DNA from: Streptomyces cavernicola
GTDB lineage: Bacteria; Actinomycetota; Actinomycetes; Streptomycetales; Streptomycetaceae
Length of the DNA stretch: 64,000 nucleotides
NCBI RefSeq assembly: GCF_029968035.1
Contig: NZ_JASCIQ010000040.1
Coordinates: forward strand, 17,646-81,645
Direction: 5' to 3'
Shown here in pieces: positions 36,023 through 44,520 of the stretch. Under the pieces are notes generated by a model. It saw only the letters and a program-made list of their open reading frames with translations. It made no database searches and was not told the DNA's origin. The position numbers and the translations under genes were made by a program. Position 1 is the stretch's first letter. The number at the start of each line of letters is the position of its first letter.

Positions 36023-36991
36023 GTGTGGGGGTGTGGGGAAGTGCCGACCGCGATAGCCGTCACCAGTGCGGACCTCGTGCTGCCGCCGCCCGACGGGCAG
36101 ACGCCGAACGCCGCCGTGCTCCGGCCGGCCGGCAAAGAGCACACGCTTGAGCACACGCTCGCCGAACTGCAGACCCTGCTCGACCAGCACGGGTACGTGG
36201 TCGTCCTGTACCCCGCGTCGCTCCCCGACCGCACCGTGCACCGACTGCACACCGCGCGCGCCCTGTTGGAGTCCGACCGGATCGCGCTGCTCCGCCTCGA
36301 CCTGCCGCCGCTCGGCCTCGCCACGCTCGCCCTGCAGCTGCGCCAGCTCGCGCTCTGCGACTTCAGCCCCGGCGTGCTCGCCTCCGCCGCCCGGCTCCTG
36401 TCGCACTACATCTACGCGGGCGCCCTCCTCGGCTCCGTAGCCAAGCTCGACCGGGTCCCCGTAGGCCTCGGCTCGCACGCCAAGTCCTGGGTCCCCGGCT
36501 CGCAGTTCGCGGTCCTCGCCACACCCGCGCCCCAGCTGGTCAAGGTCAGTGGCGGCAACGCCGCCGTCCAGGGCCCGGCCCTGCTCCAGGGCCCCGGATT
36601 CGGTACGCAACTCCTCATCGCCCGCAGCCAGTTGAGCTCCGACTGGGTCACCGCGCAGCTCGCCCCCGCCTGGCGCGTGCAGGGCGTCGCCGAGGCGCCG
36701 CTACCCGCCGAGTCCGCGCGCTGGTGGGCCACCGGCAAGCTCGTCGAGTTCGCCGCCGCCATCCCCGACATCACCATGCTCTACCAGCTGGTGTCCTCCG
36801 TACAGCGCGAGGACTGCCACTGGTGCGGGCTCGAACTCATCGGGGGCCGCTGCGGATTCTGCGCCGCACCGCTGCTCCCGCGCGACCAGCGCACCCGTAC
36901 GCACGCGGTGGGCCGGCGTGAACTGGCCGAAGGGGGCACGAGGGTGCTCACCCCGGGGCCCGCGCAGGCGAGAAGGGCCATAGGACCTTGA
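36023..36991 (+). CDS. hypothetical protein with C-terminal zinc ribbon
   Basis: About 322 aa. The main part is an Ala/Leu-rich alpha/beta domain (LAELQTLLDQHGYVVVLYPA; ALLESDRIALLRLDLPPLGL). Near the C-terminus two CxxC pairs (CHWCGLEL and GRCGFC) form a probable zinc ribbon. The start is unsure: GTG 36023 (GAAGGGAACGG upstream) or GTG 36041. It directly precedes the pilus genes, same strand, so it may belong to that locus. Family not recognised. Confidence 0.65.
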   Translation: MWGCGEVPTAIAVTSADLVLPPPDGQTPNAAVLRPAGKEHTLEHTLAELQTLLDQHGYVVVLYPASLPDRTVHRLHTARALLESDRIALLRLDLPPLGLATLALQLRQLALCDFSPGVLASAARLLSHYIYAGALLGSVAKLDRVPVGLGSHAKSWVPGSQFAVLATPAPQLVKVSGGNAAVQGPALLQGPGFGTQLLIARSQLSSDWVTAQLAPAWRVQGVAEAPLPAESARWWATGKLVEFAAAIPDITMLYQLVSSVQREDCHWCGLELIGGRCGFCAAPLLPRDQRTRTHAVGRRELAEGGTRVLTPGPAQARRAIGP

Positions 36992-37148
36992 TCCCAGCCG
37001 CCGTCCCCTGACCCCCGCCGTGCCCGGAGCCGCCGCCCTCCCCTGAGCCGATCAGTCGAAGGGCCGCCGCCCGCCCGGCCGCCGAACCCGCCCGCCTCGC
37101 CCCTGCCCGCCCCGCCCGTACCCGTTCTCGATCGAGGTAGTTCGCAGC

Positions 37149-37859
37149 ATGAACTCTCGCCAGCGCCGCGGCGTCATACTCCTGCTCCTGTCGGTCCTGT
37201 GCGCCCTCGGCGCCTTCGCCGGGGTGTTCACGGTGATCCGCGACGTGAACTCCAAGGTGGGCCCCGAGGTCTCCGCGTACCGGCTGAAGAGCGACATAGC
37301 GCCCTACAAGCCGCTCAGTGCGGGGCAGTTCGAGAAGATCGAGATGCCCGAGCGGTGGCTGTCCGAGAACGCCGTCACCGACCTCGACGACATCCGCGGC
37401 AAGATCGCCGTCACCCGGCTCAAGGCAGGGTCCCTGCTGCAGAGCGACATGGTCGTGGACCGGCCCGCCGTCGGCGAGGGCCAGCAGGAGATCGCCATCA
37501 TGATCGACGCGGCCACCGGCGTGGCGGGCAAGATCACCCCGGGGGCCAAGGTCAACATCTTCGCCACGTTCCAGGGCGAACAGCAGGGCCAGAAGGACCA
37601 GTCGAAGGTCATCGTCGAGAACGCCGAGGTCGTCGACGTGGGCAAGCTCACCGCCCTGGAGCCGCGCACGGACGACCGCACCCGCCGCGCCGAGACCGAG
37701 GCCGTGCCGATCACCTTCGCCCTGAACACCGCGGACGCCCAACGCGTCGCCTACGCCGAGTCGTTCGCCACCCACGTACGTCTCGCCCTGGTCGGCGGCG
37801 GCACCGGAACCCCCGTGTCCGCCGACGACCGGAGCTACACCCTCGACGAGGACAAGTGA
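37149..37859 (+). CDS. cpaB: CpaB/RcpC-type Flp pilus assembly protein (SAF domain)
   Basis: 236 aa: N-terminal membrane anchor (GVILLLLSVLCALGAFAGVF), then an extracytoplasmic SAF-type domain (APYKPLSAGQFEKIEMPERW; GKIAVTRLKAGSLLQSDMV) and a second beta domain (GVAGKITPGAKVNIFATF). This is the CpaB/RcpC organisation, a component that in diderms contacts the secretin; here in a monoderm it would face the wall. First gene of the Tad operon; the next gene starts eight bases later. Confidence 0.9.
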   Translation: MNSRQRRGVILLLLSVLCALGAFAGVFTVIRDVNSKVGPEVSAYRLKSDIAPYKPLSAGQFEKIEMPERWLSENAVTDLDDIRGKIAVTRLKAGSLLQSDMVVDRPAVGEGQQEIAIMIDAATGVAGKITPGAKVNIFATFQGEQQGQKDQSKVIVENAEVVDVGKLTALEPRTDDRTRRAETEAVPITFALNTADAQRVAYAESFATHVRLALVGGGTGTPVSADDRSYTLDEDK

Positions 37860-37867
37860 GGGCACCC

Positions 37868-39577
37868 GTGACCACCAGAATCCTCCCGGCCATCGGCGAC
37901 GCGGACGCCGCGCGCAACCTGACGTCCCTGATCGGCCAGCTCCCCGACGCGGAGCCCGCGCTGCCCGTCACCGACTCGACCGCGCTGCTCGACACCCTCG
38001 CGCAGCTCGCCGCCGAGTCGATCGACGAGCTGCCGGAGGTCGTCCTGGTGCACGAGCGCATCGGGCCCGTCCCCGCGCTCGACCTGATCAAGGAGGTCGC
38101 CCTCCGTTTTCCGGCCGTCGGCACCGTCCTCATCACCTCCGACGCCAGCGCCGGCCTCTTCTCCGCCGCCATGGACTCCGGCGCCCGCGGCCTCGTCGGA
38201 CTGCCCCTCGGGTACGAGGAACTGGCGGCCCGCGTGCAGAGCGCCGCGTCCTGGTCCCAGGGCGTACGCCGACACCTCGCCGGCGGGCAGGAGGCGAGCG
38301 GCGGCCCCGGCGGCACGGTCGTCACGGTCACCGGCGCCAAGGGCGGCGTCGGCGCTACCCTCACCGCCGTCCAACTCGCCCTCGCCGCCCGCGCGTCGGG
38401 CCGCAGCGTCGCCCTGCTCGACCTGGACCTGCAGTCCGGGGACGTCGCCTCCTACCTCGACGTGCAGTTCCGGCGCTCCGTGGTCGACCTCGCCGGGATC
38501 GGGGACATCGGCACGCGCGTCCTGCAGGACGCCGTGTTCAGCCACCCCACCGGGCTCGGCCTGCTGCTCGCGCCCGCCGAGGGCGAACGCGGCGAGGAGG
38601 TCACCGACCGCGTCGCCCGCCAGGTGATCAGCGCCCTGCGCAACCGGTACGAGGTGGTCGTCGTCGACTGCGGCACCCAGATGAACGGCGCCAACGCCGC
38701 CGCCGTCGAACTCGCCGACCGCGCGCTGCTCGTGGTCACACCCGACGTCGTCGCCGTACGGGCCGCCAAGCGCATGGTGCGGATGTGGGACCGGCTGCAG
38801 ATCCGCAAGGCCGAGGAGACCCTCACCGTGGTCAACCGGAACTCGCGCCTCACCGAGATCCAGTCGCCCCTGGTCGAGCGGATCACCGGCACCCGCGTCG
38901 CCCGGACCGTCATCCCCTCCCAGTACAAGGAGCTCCAGGCCGCCGTCGACGCGGGCCGGATGCAGGACCTCGACAGCCGCTCCACGGTCAAGCAGGCCCT
39001 GTGGGGCCTCGCCGCCGAACTCGGCCTGCTCGCGGGCGCGTCCGGGTCCGCGTCAGGGGCGGGGTCCGGTTCCGGCTCCGGCTCCGGGCGTAAGGCGCTC
39101 ACCCGATTCCAGGGCGACCGGGGCGCGCTCGGGCCGTTCGGTCCCTTCCGCCGCCGGGCCGCCGACGGCAGCCGGTCCTTCGACGGCAGCCGGTCCTTCG
39201 ACGACAAGGGCGCCGCCACCCTTGAGTTCGCCGGGCTCGCCCCGCTGATCCTCGCCGTGGTCGCGCTCCTCTGGCAGTGCGTCCTCTTCGGCTACACCTG
39301 GTCCCTCGCCGGGAACGCCGCGGACGAGGGCGCCCGCGCGGGGGCGGTCGCGGCCGTACGCGGGGACGACCCGGCGAGCGCCTGCGCGGATGCCGCCCGA
39401 GCGCACCTGCCGAGTGCCTGGGAGGGGAGCTTCAGCCCGTCCTGCGGTACGTCGGGAGGTGTGTACCAGGCCCATGTGGAGGTCGACGTACCGCTGTTCC
39501 TGCCGGGCTTCGACGCCGGCTGGCACGTGAGCGGGGACGCGGGGGCGGCACAGGAGGGCGGGGAGGACGCGGAATGA
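37868..39577 (+). CDS. TadZ/CpaE ATPase fused to a TadE-type pseudopilin
   Basis: 569 aa from GTG 37868 (GAGGG upstream). Residues 1-130 are a receiver-like atypical domain. Residues 150-390 are a MinD/ParA-fold with a degenerate Walker A GAKGGVGAT (156-164, the usual second Lys is Ala), SVALLDLDLQSGD and VVVVDCGT. Residues 391-445 are a Gly/Ser linker that includes an exact 18-base duplication (DGSRSF twice). Then G448-A-A-T-L-E453 with a membrane helix (LAPLILAVVALLWQCVLFGY) matches a TadE prepilin cleavage motif. Peptidase cleavage after Gly448 would release the ATPase from the pseudopilin. No frameshift is needed; this is one open frame. Confidence 0.85.
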   Translation: MTTRILPAIGDADAARNLTSLIGQLPDAEPALPVTDSTALLDTLAQLAAESIDELPEVVLVHERIGPVPALDLIKEVALRFPAVGTVLITSDASAGLFSAAMDSGARGLVGLPLGYEELAARVQSAASWSQGVRRHLAGGQEASGGPGGTVVTVTGAKGGVGATLTAVQLALAARASGRSVALLDLDLQSGDVASYLDVQFRRSVVDLAGIGDIGTRVLQDAVFSHPTGLGLLLAPAEGERGEEVTDRVARQVISALRNRYEVVVVDCGTQMNGANAAAVELADRALLVVTPDVVAVRAAKRMVRMWDRLQIRKAEETLTVVNRNSRLTEIQSPLVERITGTRVARTVIPSQYKELQAAVDAGRMQDLDSRSTVKQALWGLAAELGLLAGASGSASGAGSGSGSGSGRKALTRFQGDRGALGPFGPFRRRAADGSRSFDGSRSFDDKGAATLEFAGLAPLILAVVALLWQCVLFGYTWSLAGNAADEGARAGAVAAVRGDDPASACADAARAHLPSAWEGSFSPSCGTSGGVYQAHVEVDVPLFLPGFDAGWHVSGDAGAAQEGGEDAE

Positions 39578-40242
39578 GGGCGTCCGGTGTTTGTGGTGCT
39601 GGTGCTGGTGCTGGTGCTGGTGCTGGTGCTGGTGCTGGTGCGGCCGACCGTTGTGTGGCCGGCACCTGTGTGGCCGGGACCCGTGTGATGGCTGACCTCT
39701 GTGTGGCCGGCACCTGTGTGGCCGGGGCCCATGTGCTCAGCGCACATGTGCCTGGCCCCCATGTGGTCGGCCCACATGTGGTCGACCCCTATGTGCCCGG
39801 CAGACATAGCTCCGGCACACATAGCTCCGACCCACATAGCTCCAGCACCCATAGGCCCAGCACCCATACCCCCGGCCTACGCACCCTCCTCCGTACCCGC
39901 CTCCGCGATGACCGAGGCGCGATCCTCCTGGAGTTCACCGGCTTCCTGCCGACCCTGCTGCTCGTCGGGCTGGCGGTGATCCAACTCGGCCTGGTCGGCT
40001 ACTCGTTCCAGCAGGCCGGTTCCGGTGCGCGCGCCGCCGCCCGCGCCGAGGCCCTGGAGCCGGGTGCGGGTCAGGGCGCCGCCGACGCCGCGATGAGCGC
40101 CTGGTACGAGCCGCAGGTCGCCGTCGGCGGGACCGAACTCGTCCGTGCCGAGGTCACCGTGGACATCCCGACCCTGGTGCCGTTCGTCGACCTGGGCTGG
40201 ACGGCGACCCGCACCGTCACCATGCCCGCCGACGAGGACTGA
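39574..40242 (+). CDS. TadE/TadF-type pseudopilin with repeat-built leader
   Basis: 222 aa, start ATG 39574 overlapping the previous stop (ATGA). Residues 8-23 are eight Gly-Ala pairs. Residues about 27-102 are a 5-residue repeat evolving from CVAGT through HVVGP to HSSDP. The prepilin motif is DDRG(115)-AILLEF with a membrane helix (LPTLLLVGLAVIQLGLVGYS), then an extracytoplasmic domain with VDIPTLVPFVDLGW. The mature part is a normal TadE-like minor pilin. The 115-residue leader would be cleaved off in the cytoplasm, which may explain why repeats are tolerated. Confidence 0.8.
   Translation: MRASGVCGAGAGAGAGAGAGAGAADRCVAGTCVAGTRVMADLCVAGTCVAGAHVLSAHVPGPHVVGPHVVDPYVPGRHSSGTHSSDPHSSSTHRPSTHTPGLRTLLRTRLRDDRGAILLEFTGFLPTLLLVGLAVIQLGLVGYSFQQAGSGARAAARAEALEPGAGQGAADAAMSAWYEPQVAVGGTELVRAEVTVDIPTLVPFVDLGWTATRTVTMPADED
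39595..39641 (+). repeat. GGTGCT hexanucleotide microsatellite
   Basis: Seven full copies of GGTGCT plus a partial one, in frame, encoding Gly-Ala repeats. Copy-number slippage would change protein length without frameshift. Confidence 0.9.
39652..39876 (+). repeat. 15-bp minisatellite encoding pentapeptide repeats
   Basis: About fifteen degenerate 15-base units (TGTGTGGCCGGCACC-, CATGTGGTCGGCCCA- and CATAGCTCCGACCCA-like). They translate to five-residue repeats that begin with Cys, then with His, in the pseudopilin leader. Confidence 0.8.
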
Positions 40243-40290
40243 CCGCGCCGTGGGCACGCAGACCGCGGACCGAGAAGGAGTGAGTACGCG

Positions 40291-41628
40291 ATGAGCCTGA
40301 GGTCCCGTATGGCCCCGCCCGAGGAGGTCGGGCCGGGCCACGAGGACGACCACATCGTCGCCGCGTACCGGTCGAAGCTCCTGGAGGAGATCGACCTCGC
40401 CGAGATGTCGAGCCTCGCCGCCGCCGACCGCCGCGCCCGCCTGGAGCGGGTGCTCGGCCACATCATCAGCCGCGAGGGCCCGGTCCTGTCGACCGTGCAG
40501 CGCTCCCAGCTGATCCGCCGCGTCGTCGACGAGGCGCTCGGACTCGGCGTACTCGAACCGCTCCTCGAAGACGCCTCCATCACCGAGATCATGGTCAACG
40601 GGCCCGACGCGATCTTCGTCGAGCGCTCGGGCCGGGTCGAGCAACTGCCGCTCCGCTTCGCCTCGCAGGAGCAGCTGATGCAGACCATCGAGCGGATCGT
40701 GTCGACCGTGAACCGCCGCGTCGACGAGTCCACGCCGATGGTCGACGCCCGCCTGCCCTCCGGCGAGCGCGTCAACGTGATCATCCCGCCGCTCAGCCTG
40801 ACCGGGCCGACCCTGACGATCCGCCGCTTCCCGCGCGCGTACAGGCTGAGCGAGCTCATCGACCTCGGCACGCTCGACCAGCCGATGCTGATGCTGCTCA
40901 GCAGCTTCGTACGGGCCCGCTTCAACGTGATCGTCGCGGGCGGCACCGGCACCGGCAAGACCACGCTCCTCAACGCCCTCTCGGCGCTGATCCCCGAGCA
41001 CGAACGCATCATCACCATCGAGGACTCCGCGGAGCTGCGGCTCCAACAGGCCCACGTCATCTGCCTCGAATCGCGTCCGCCGAACGTCGAGGGCAAGGGC
41101 CAGATCACCATCCGCGACCTGGTCCGCAACAGCCTGCGCATGCGGCCCGACCGGATCATCGTGGGCGAGGTCCGCGGCGGCGAGACCCTCGACATGCTGC
41201 AGGCCATGTCCACAGGGCACGACGGCTCGCTCGCCACGGTGCACGCCAACTCCGCCGAGGACGCCCTGATGCGGCTGCAGACCCTCGGCTCCATGTCCAA
41301 CGTGGACGTGCCGTTCGAGGCGCTGCGCGACCAGATCAACTCGGCCGTGGACGTGGTCGCCCAGCTGACCCGGTTCGCCGACGGCTCCCGCAAGATCACC
41401 GAGATCTCGCTGCTCGTCTCGCACGGCCGCGAGCCCTTCAGGACGGTCCCGGTGGCCCGCTTCGCCCCGGCCCCGATCGGCTCCGACCGGATCGTCCGCG
41501 GCACGTTCGAGCATCTGCCGCTGCCCCGCCGCGTCGCCGACCGCCTCTATCTCGCGGCGGAGCCGATCCCGCCCTCGTACGGGGTCATAGACGGCGTCGA
41601 CGTCCTGAACGCGAGGGAGACCCCGTGA
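40291..41628 (+). CDS. tadA: TadA/CpaF secretion ATPase
   Basis: 445 aa hexameric ATPase that powers Tad pilus assembly. Walker A GGTGTGKTT at 217-225, the Asp box with ITIEDSAEL, Walker B-like IIVGEVRGGETLDMLQAM and His box STGHDGSLATVHAN. The N-terminal domain has EIMVNGPDAIFVERSG. ATG 40291 with AAGGAG ten bases upstream. The next gene (tadB) overlaps by four bases. Confidence 0.95.
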   Translation: MSLRSRMAPPEEVGPGHEDDHIVAAYRSKLLEEIDLAEMSSLAAADRRARLERVLGHIISREGPVLSTVQRSQLIRRVVDEALGLGVLEPLLEDASITEIMVNGPDAIFVERSGRVEQLPLRFASQEQLMQTIERIVSTVNRRVDESTPMVDARLPSGERVNVIIPPLSLTGPTLTIRRFPRAYRLSELIDLGTLDQPMLMLLSSFVRARFNVIVAGGTGTGKTTLLNALSALIPEHERIITIEDSAELRLQQAHVICLESRPPNVEGKGQITIRDLVRNSLRMRPDRIIVGEVRGGETLDMLQAMSTGHDGSLATVHANSAEDALMRLQTLGSMSNVDVPFEALRDQINSAVDVVAQLTRFADGSRKITEISLLVSHGREPFRTVPVARFAPAPIGSDRIVRGTFEHLPLPRRVADRLYLAAEPIPPSYGVIDGVDVLNARETP

Positions 41629-42560
41629 GCCCCCTGGTGATGCCGGCCCTCGGCGCCACGCTCCTGTGCGGCGTGCTCGCCGTCGCCGGAGTCCACTCGT
41701 ACGCCTCCGGAAGGGCCCAACGGCAGGCGCTCGTCGACCGGTTGACGGACGACGGGCCGCTGCCGCTAGGCCGGCAGCGGCGCTTCACGACCGTCGACCG
41801 GCGCCTGCGCGGCACCCGGGTCGGCCGCCGTATCCAGCTGAAGCTGGCGGCCACCGGGCTCGACGTCACGCCCGGCGAGTTCTTCGTCTACCTGCTCGTG
41901 GGCGCGGCGGCGCTGTGGCTGCTCGCGGGGGCGCTGCTCGCCCCGTTCTTCGGCCCGATCGCGGCCGTGGCGGCGGTGGGCGGGGCGAACGCGTTCCTCA
42001 ACTGGCAGCACCAGAAGCGCATCGAGGCCTTCATCAACCAGCTGCCCGACCTGGCCCGGCTGCTCGCCAACGGCACCTCGGCGGGCCTCGCCCTGCGTAC
42101 CTCGCTCGCGATGGCCGCGGAGGAGCTGGAGGCCCCGGCGGGCGAGGAGCTGACGGTCGTCTCCAACCAGCTGTCGGTCGGCCGCTCCATCGACGACGCG
42201 CTCGGCGAGCTGGCGGAACGGCTGCCGTCCCGCGAACTGAGCGTCCTGGTGACGACGTTGATCCTCTCCAACAAGGCGGGCGGCACCATCGTCGACAGCC
42301 TGCGCAACCTCACGCAGACCCTGGAGGAGCGCAAGGAGACCCGGCGGGAGGTCCGCACGATGCTCTCCGAGGTCAACGCCACCGCGTTCACCATCCCGTG
42401 CCTCGGCATCGGCGCCATGCTGATGCTGAACGCCATGAACGACGGCGCCCTCGCCAAGGTCACCGGCTCGCCGCTCGGCCAGATCCTGATCCTTCTCTCC
42501 CTCGGCCTGTACGCGGCCGGGTTCGTCGTCATCCGCCGCCTCGGCAAGATCGAAGTGTGA
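41625..42560 (+). CDS. tadB: TadB-type pilus assembly membrane protein
   Basis: 311 aa T2SSF-domain platform protein, start GTG 41625 overlapping tadA. Membrane helices near the N-terminus (LGATLLCGVLAVAGVHSY), in the middle (LLAGALLAPFFGPIAAVAAV) and at the C-terminus (ILILLSLGLYAAGFVVI) flank the cytoplasmic T2SSF segment (FINQLPDLARLLANGTSAGL; DDALGELAERLPSRELSVLV). It forms the inner-membrane platform with TadC. Confidence 0.92.
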   Translation: MSPLVMPALGATLLCGVLAVAGVHSYASGRAQRQALVDRLTDDGPLPLGRQRRFTTVDRRLRGTRVGRRIQLKLAATGLDVTPGEFFVYLLVGAAALWLLAGALLAPFFGPIAAVAAVGGANAFLNWQHQKRIEAFINQLPDLARLLANGTSAGLALRTSLAMAAEELEAPAGEELTVVSNQLSVGRSIDDALGELAERLPSRELSVLVTTLILSNKAGGTIVDSLRNLTQTLEERKETRREVRTMLSEVNATAFTIPCLGIGAMLMLNAMNDGALAKVTGSPLGQILILLSLGLYAAGFVVIRRLGKIEV

Positions 42561-42571
42561 GGGCCTGAGCT

Positions 42572-43465
42572 GTGATCTGGGCACTGCTGCCGGCCGTCCT
42601 CCTCGCCCTGTCCGTCCTGGGCGCCTTCATCGGCGTACGCATGTACCGCGCGGAGACGAAACTCCCCGACGACCTGGCCCTCGCGCTGGAGGTGGGCTCC
42701 TCGCGCGTCTCGGCCGCCGACTCCGCCGTGGACCGCCTCGGCATGCGCTTCGCCCCGGCCGTGCTCCGCCTCATGGGCCCGAAACGGGTCGACGCCAAGC
42801 GCCGCAAGATCGACCAGGCGGGCAACCCGGGCGGCCTCACGGTCGACCGGTACGCGGCCCGGCGCGCCGTCTACGGCATCTTCGGCGCGCTCTGCGCCCT
42901 GTCCCTGTTCGGCGGCGGCGTCCCCCTCCTCGGGTTCTGCGCGCTCGCCTTCGGCCTGTTCGCCGCCGACGCGCTGATCTGGCAGGCGGTCCGGGAGCGC
43001 AAGGACCAGATCGAACGCATACTTCCGGACTTTCTCGATGTACTGGCCGTCGTCGTCTCCGCAGGACTCGGCTTCCGCCAGGCCCTGGAACGCGTCGCGG
43101 ACCGCTACGAGGGTCCGTGGGCGGACGAACTCTCCATCACCCTGCGCCAGATGGACATGGGCGTCTCCCGCCGCCAGGCCTTCGAGGAACTGCGCAGACG
43201 CAACACCAGCGAACAGGTCAGCCAGTTCGTGACGGCCCTCCAGCAGGGCGAGGAGCTGGGCGCCCCCATCGCCGAGACGCTGATCCAGATCGCCGCCGAC
43301 ATGCGCCGCACCGACGCCCAGAACGCCCGCCGCCGGGCCGCCAAAACGGTCCCCAAAACCACGCTCGTCACCCTGATCTTCATGGTCCCGGCGACGCTGA
43401 TCCTCATCGTGTGCGGAATGTTCCTCGGCTCGGACACGGACTTCTTCTCGGTCCTCGGAGGCTGA
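42572..43465 (+). CDS. tadC: TadC-type pilus assembly membrane protein
   Basis: 297 aa, start GTG 42572, 11 bases after tadB. T2SSF core: RILPDFLDVLAVVVSAGLGF, RQALERVADRYEGPWADEL, and MGVSRRQAFEELRRRNTSEQ with VSQFVTALQQGEELGAPIAE. Membrane helices at the N-terminus, mid-protein and C-terminus (TLVTLIFMVPATLILIVCGM). Partner of TadB. A 236-base gap to the pilin gene follows, enough for a separate promoter. Confidence 0.92.
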   Translation: MIWALLPAVLLALSVLGAFIGVRMYRAETKLPDDLALALEVGSSRVSAADSAVDRLGMRFAPAVLRLMGPKRVDAKRRKIDQAGNPGGLTVDRYAARRAVYGIFGALCALSLFGGGVPLLGFCALAFGLFAADALIWQAVRERKDQIERILPDFLDVLAVVVSAGLGFRQALERVADRYEGPWADELSITLRQMDMGVSRRQAFEELRRRNTSEQVSQFVTALQQGEELGAPIAETLIQIAADMRRTDAQNARRRAAKTVPKTTLVTLIFMVPATLILIVCGMFLGSDTDFFSVLGG

Positions 43466-43701
43466 GCGTGTCTCGAATCGGCATCAACTCCCGGAAGCCG
43501 CTTCGCGGTTGCAACGCGTTGTGCGACAGTCTTGCCGAGCGTCGTCTCTGCGAGGCGGATCCGGGGAGGGGGCCGCGATGAAGCCAACGGCACACACCCG
43601 TGACCGGAGTTGGCCCAAGGCCCCCTCTGGAAAACGCCGGTTTTCGGCGTACGTTTCTCCTGTACGGGCGAAGTGGGCCCGAGGGGCCGGAGGGGAAGAC
43701 C

Positions 43702-43902
43702 ATGTCGAGGATCCGCACCTGGAAGAGCGCGGTCATCGCGCGCATGCGCGGCAGAACATCCGACGCGGGGGCGGGGTTCGTCGAGTACGCGGGGCTGCTG
43801 ATTCTGATTGCGGCGATCGTCACTGCGGTTATGGGGTTGGGGTTGGACGACACCATCTCGACCGCGATCAGCGACGCCGTCGACGAAATCACCGGCAACT
43901 AG
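43702..43902 (+). CDS. flp: Flp-type major pilin
   Basis: 66 aa prepilin. Short basic leader, then the cleavage motif DAG(23)-AGFVEYAG with Glu at +5 followed by the single hydrophobic helix LLILIAAIVTAVMGLG and a short acidic C-terminus. Cleavage would give a 43-residue pilin. ATG 43702 with GGAGGGG upstream. The gap before it (43466-43701) contains a hairpin ACGCCG/CGGCGT (43634-43650) and likely a dedicated promoter, as major pilins need higher expression than the assembly machine. Confidence 0.92.
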   Translation: MSRIRTWKSAVIARMRGRTSDAGAGFVEYAGLLILIAAIVTAVMGLGLDDTISTAISDAVDEITGN

Positions 43903-43913
43903 TCGCCGCCCGC

Positions 43914-44501
43914 CTGCAGGGGGACCAGGGCTCAACCATCCCCTTGTACATATGGCTCGTCACGGTCCTGCTCTTCGTCGCTTTCGTCTTCTTCGTCTTC
44001 GCGAAGGGGACTGTGGCGCGCAACGGTGCCCAGTCCGCAGCCGACGCTGCGGCGCTCGCGGCCGCCCAGGAGGTACGGGACGAGCTGACGGACGGATTCC
44101 TCGACGGCGTTGAATCGGGAGGCTGGGAGAACTGGCTCGGCGGCGACGAGTTCCTCGGCGACGGCCGGGCCGCGGCCACCGACCTGGCGGCTGCGAACGA
44201 GTCGACTCTTACCGGTCTCGACGTCGGCTCGCTGAATGGAAAACCTTCCTTCGAAGCACGAGTCGAAACCGATTACACCGTCGGCGAGTCCCTGATTCCC
44301 GGTACGGAAAACACCCGTGCCAAGGCCGGAGCGACCGCTGTGATCGAACCCCGCTGCACCATCGACCTGGACGTCGACCCGTCGAAGGAAGTGAAGTTCA
44401 CCTGCGACGGCAGCGGAGACTGGGAGATTGATCCGAAGGACCCGGGGGATGTCGAACTCCCCGAGGCCAAGGACCTGTTCGCTGTCCACCTGGCCGACTG
44501 A
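43914..44501 (+). CDS. TadG-like pilus-associated protein, start uncertain
   Basis: About 195 aa. N-terminal GDQGSTIPLYIWLVTVLLFVAFV gives one membrane helix, then NGAQSAADAAALAAAQEVRD, the hallmark of TadG/TadE-like proteins, and an acidic extracytoplasmic domain with two Cys. No ATG or GTG occurs in frame near the N-terminus: CTG 43914 or TTG 43944 are the choices. The only in-frame ATG (43581) would run antiphase through flp. The Glu of the prepilin motif is missing, so peptidase processing is unlikely. Confidence 0.7.
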   Translation: MQGDQGSTIPLYIWLVTVLLFVAFVFFVFAKGTVARNGAQSAADAAALAAAQEVRDELTDGFLDGVESGGWENWLGGDEFLGDGRAAATDLAAANESTLTGLDVGSLNGKPSFEARVETDYTVGESLIPGTENTRAKAGATAVIEPRCTIDLDVDPSKEVKFTCDGSGDWEIDPKDPGDVELPEAKDLFAVHLAD

Positions 44502-44520
44502 TGTCTACGAAGGAGTCTCG

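Noticed and set aside
39595..39876. Regular short repeats resembling a CRISPR array
   Set aside because: Units are 6 and 15 bp, contiguous and in frame, with no spacers or cas genes; they are coding micro/minisatellites.
43581..44501. Longer TadG-like ORF starting at ATG 43581 with a good ribosome binding site
   Set aside because: Its first 110 codons run through flp in another frame and give a low-quality Arg/Gly/His-rich product; flp is unmistakable.
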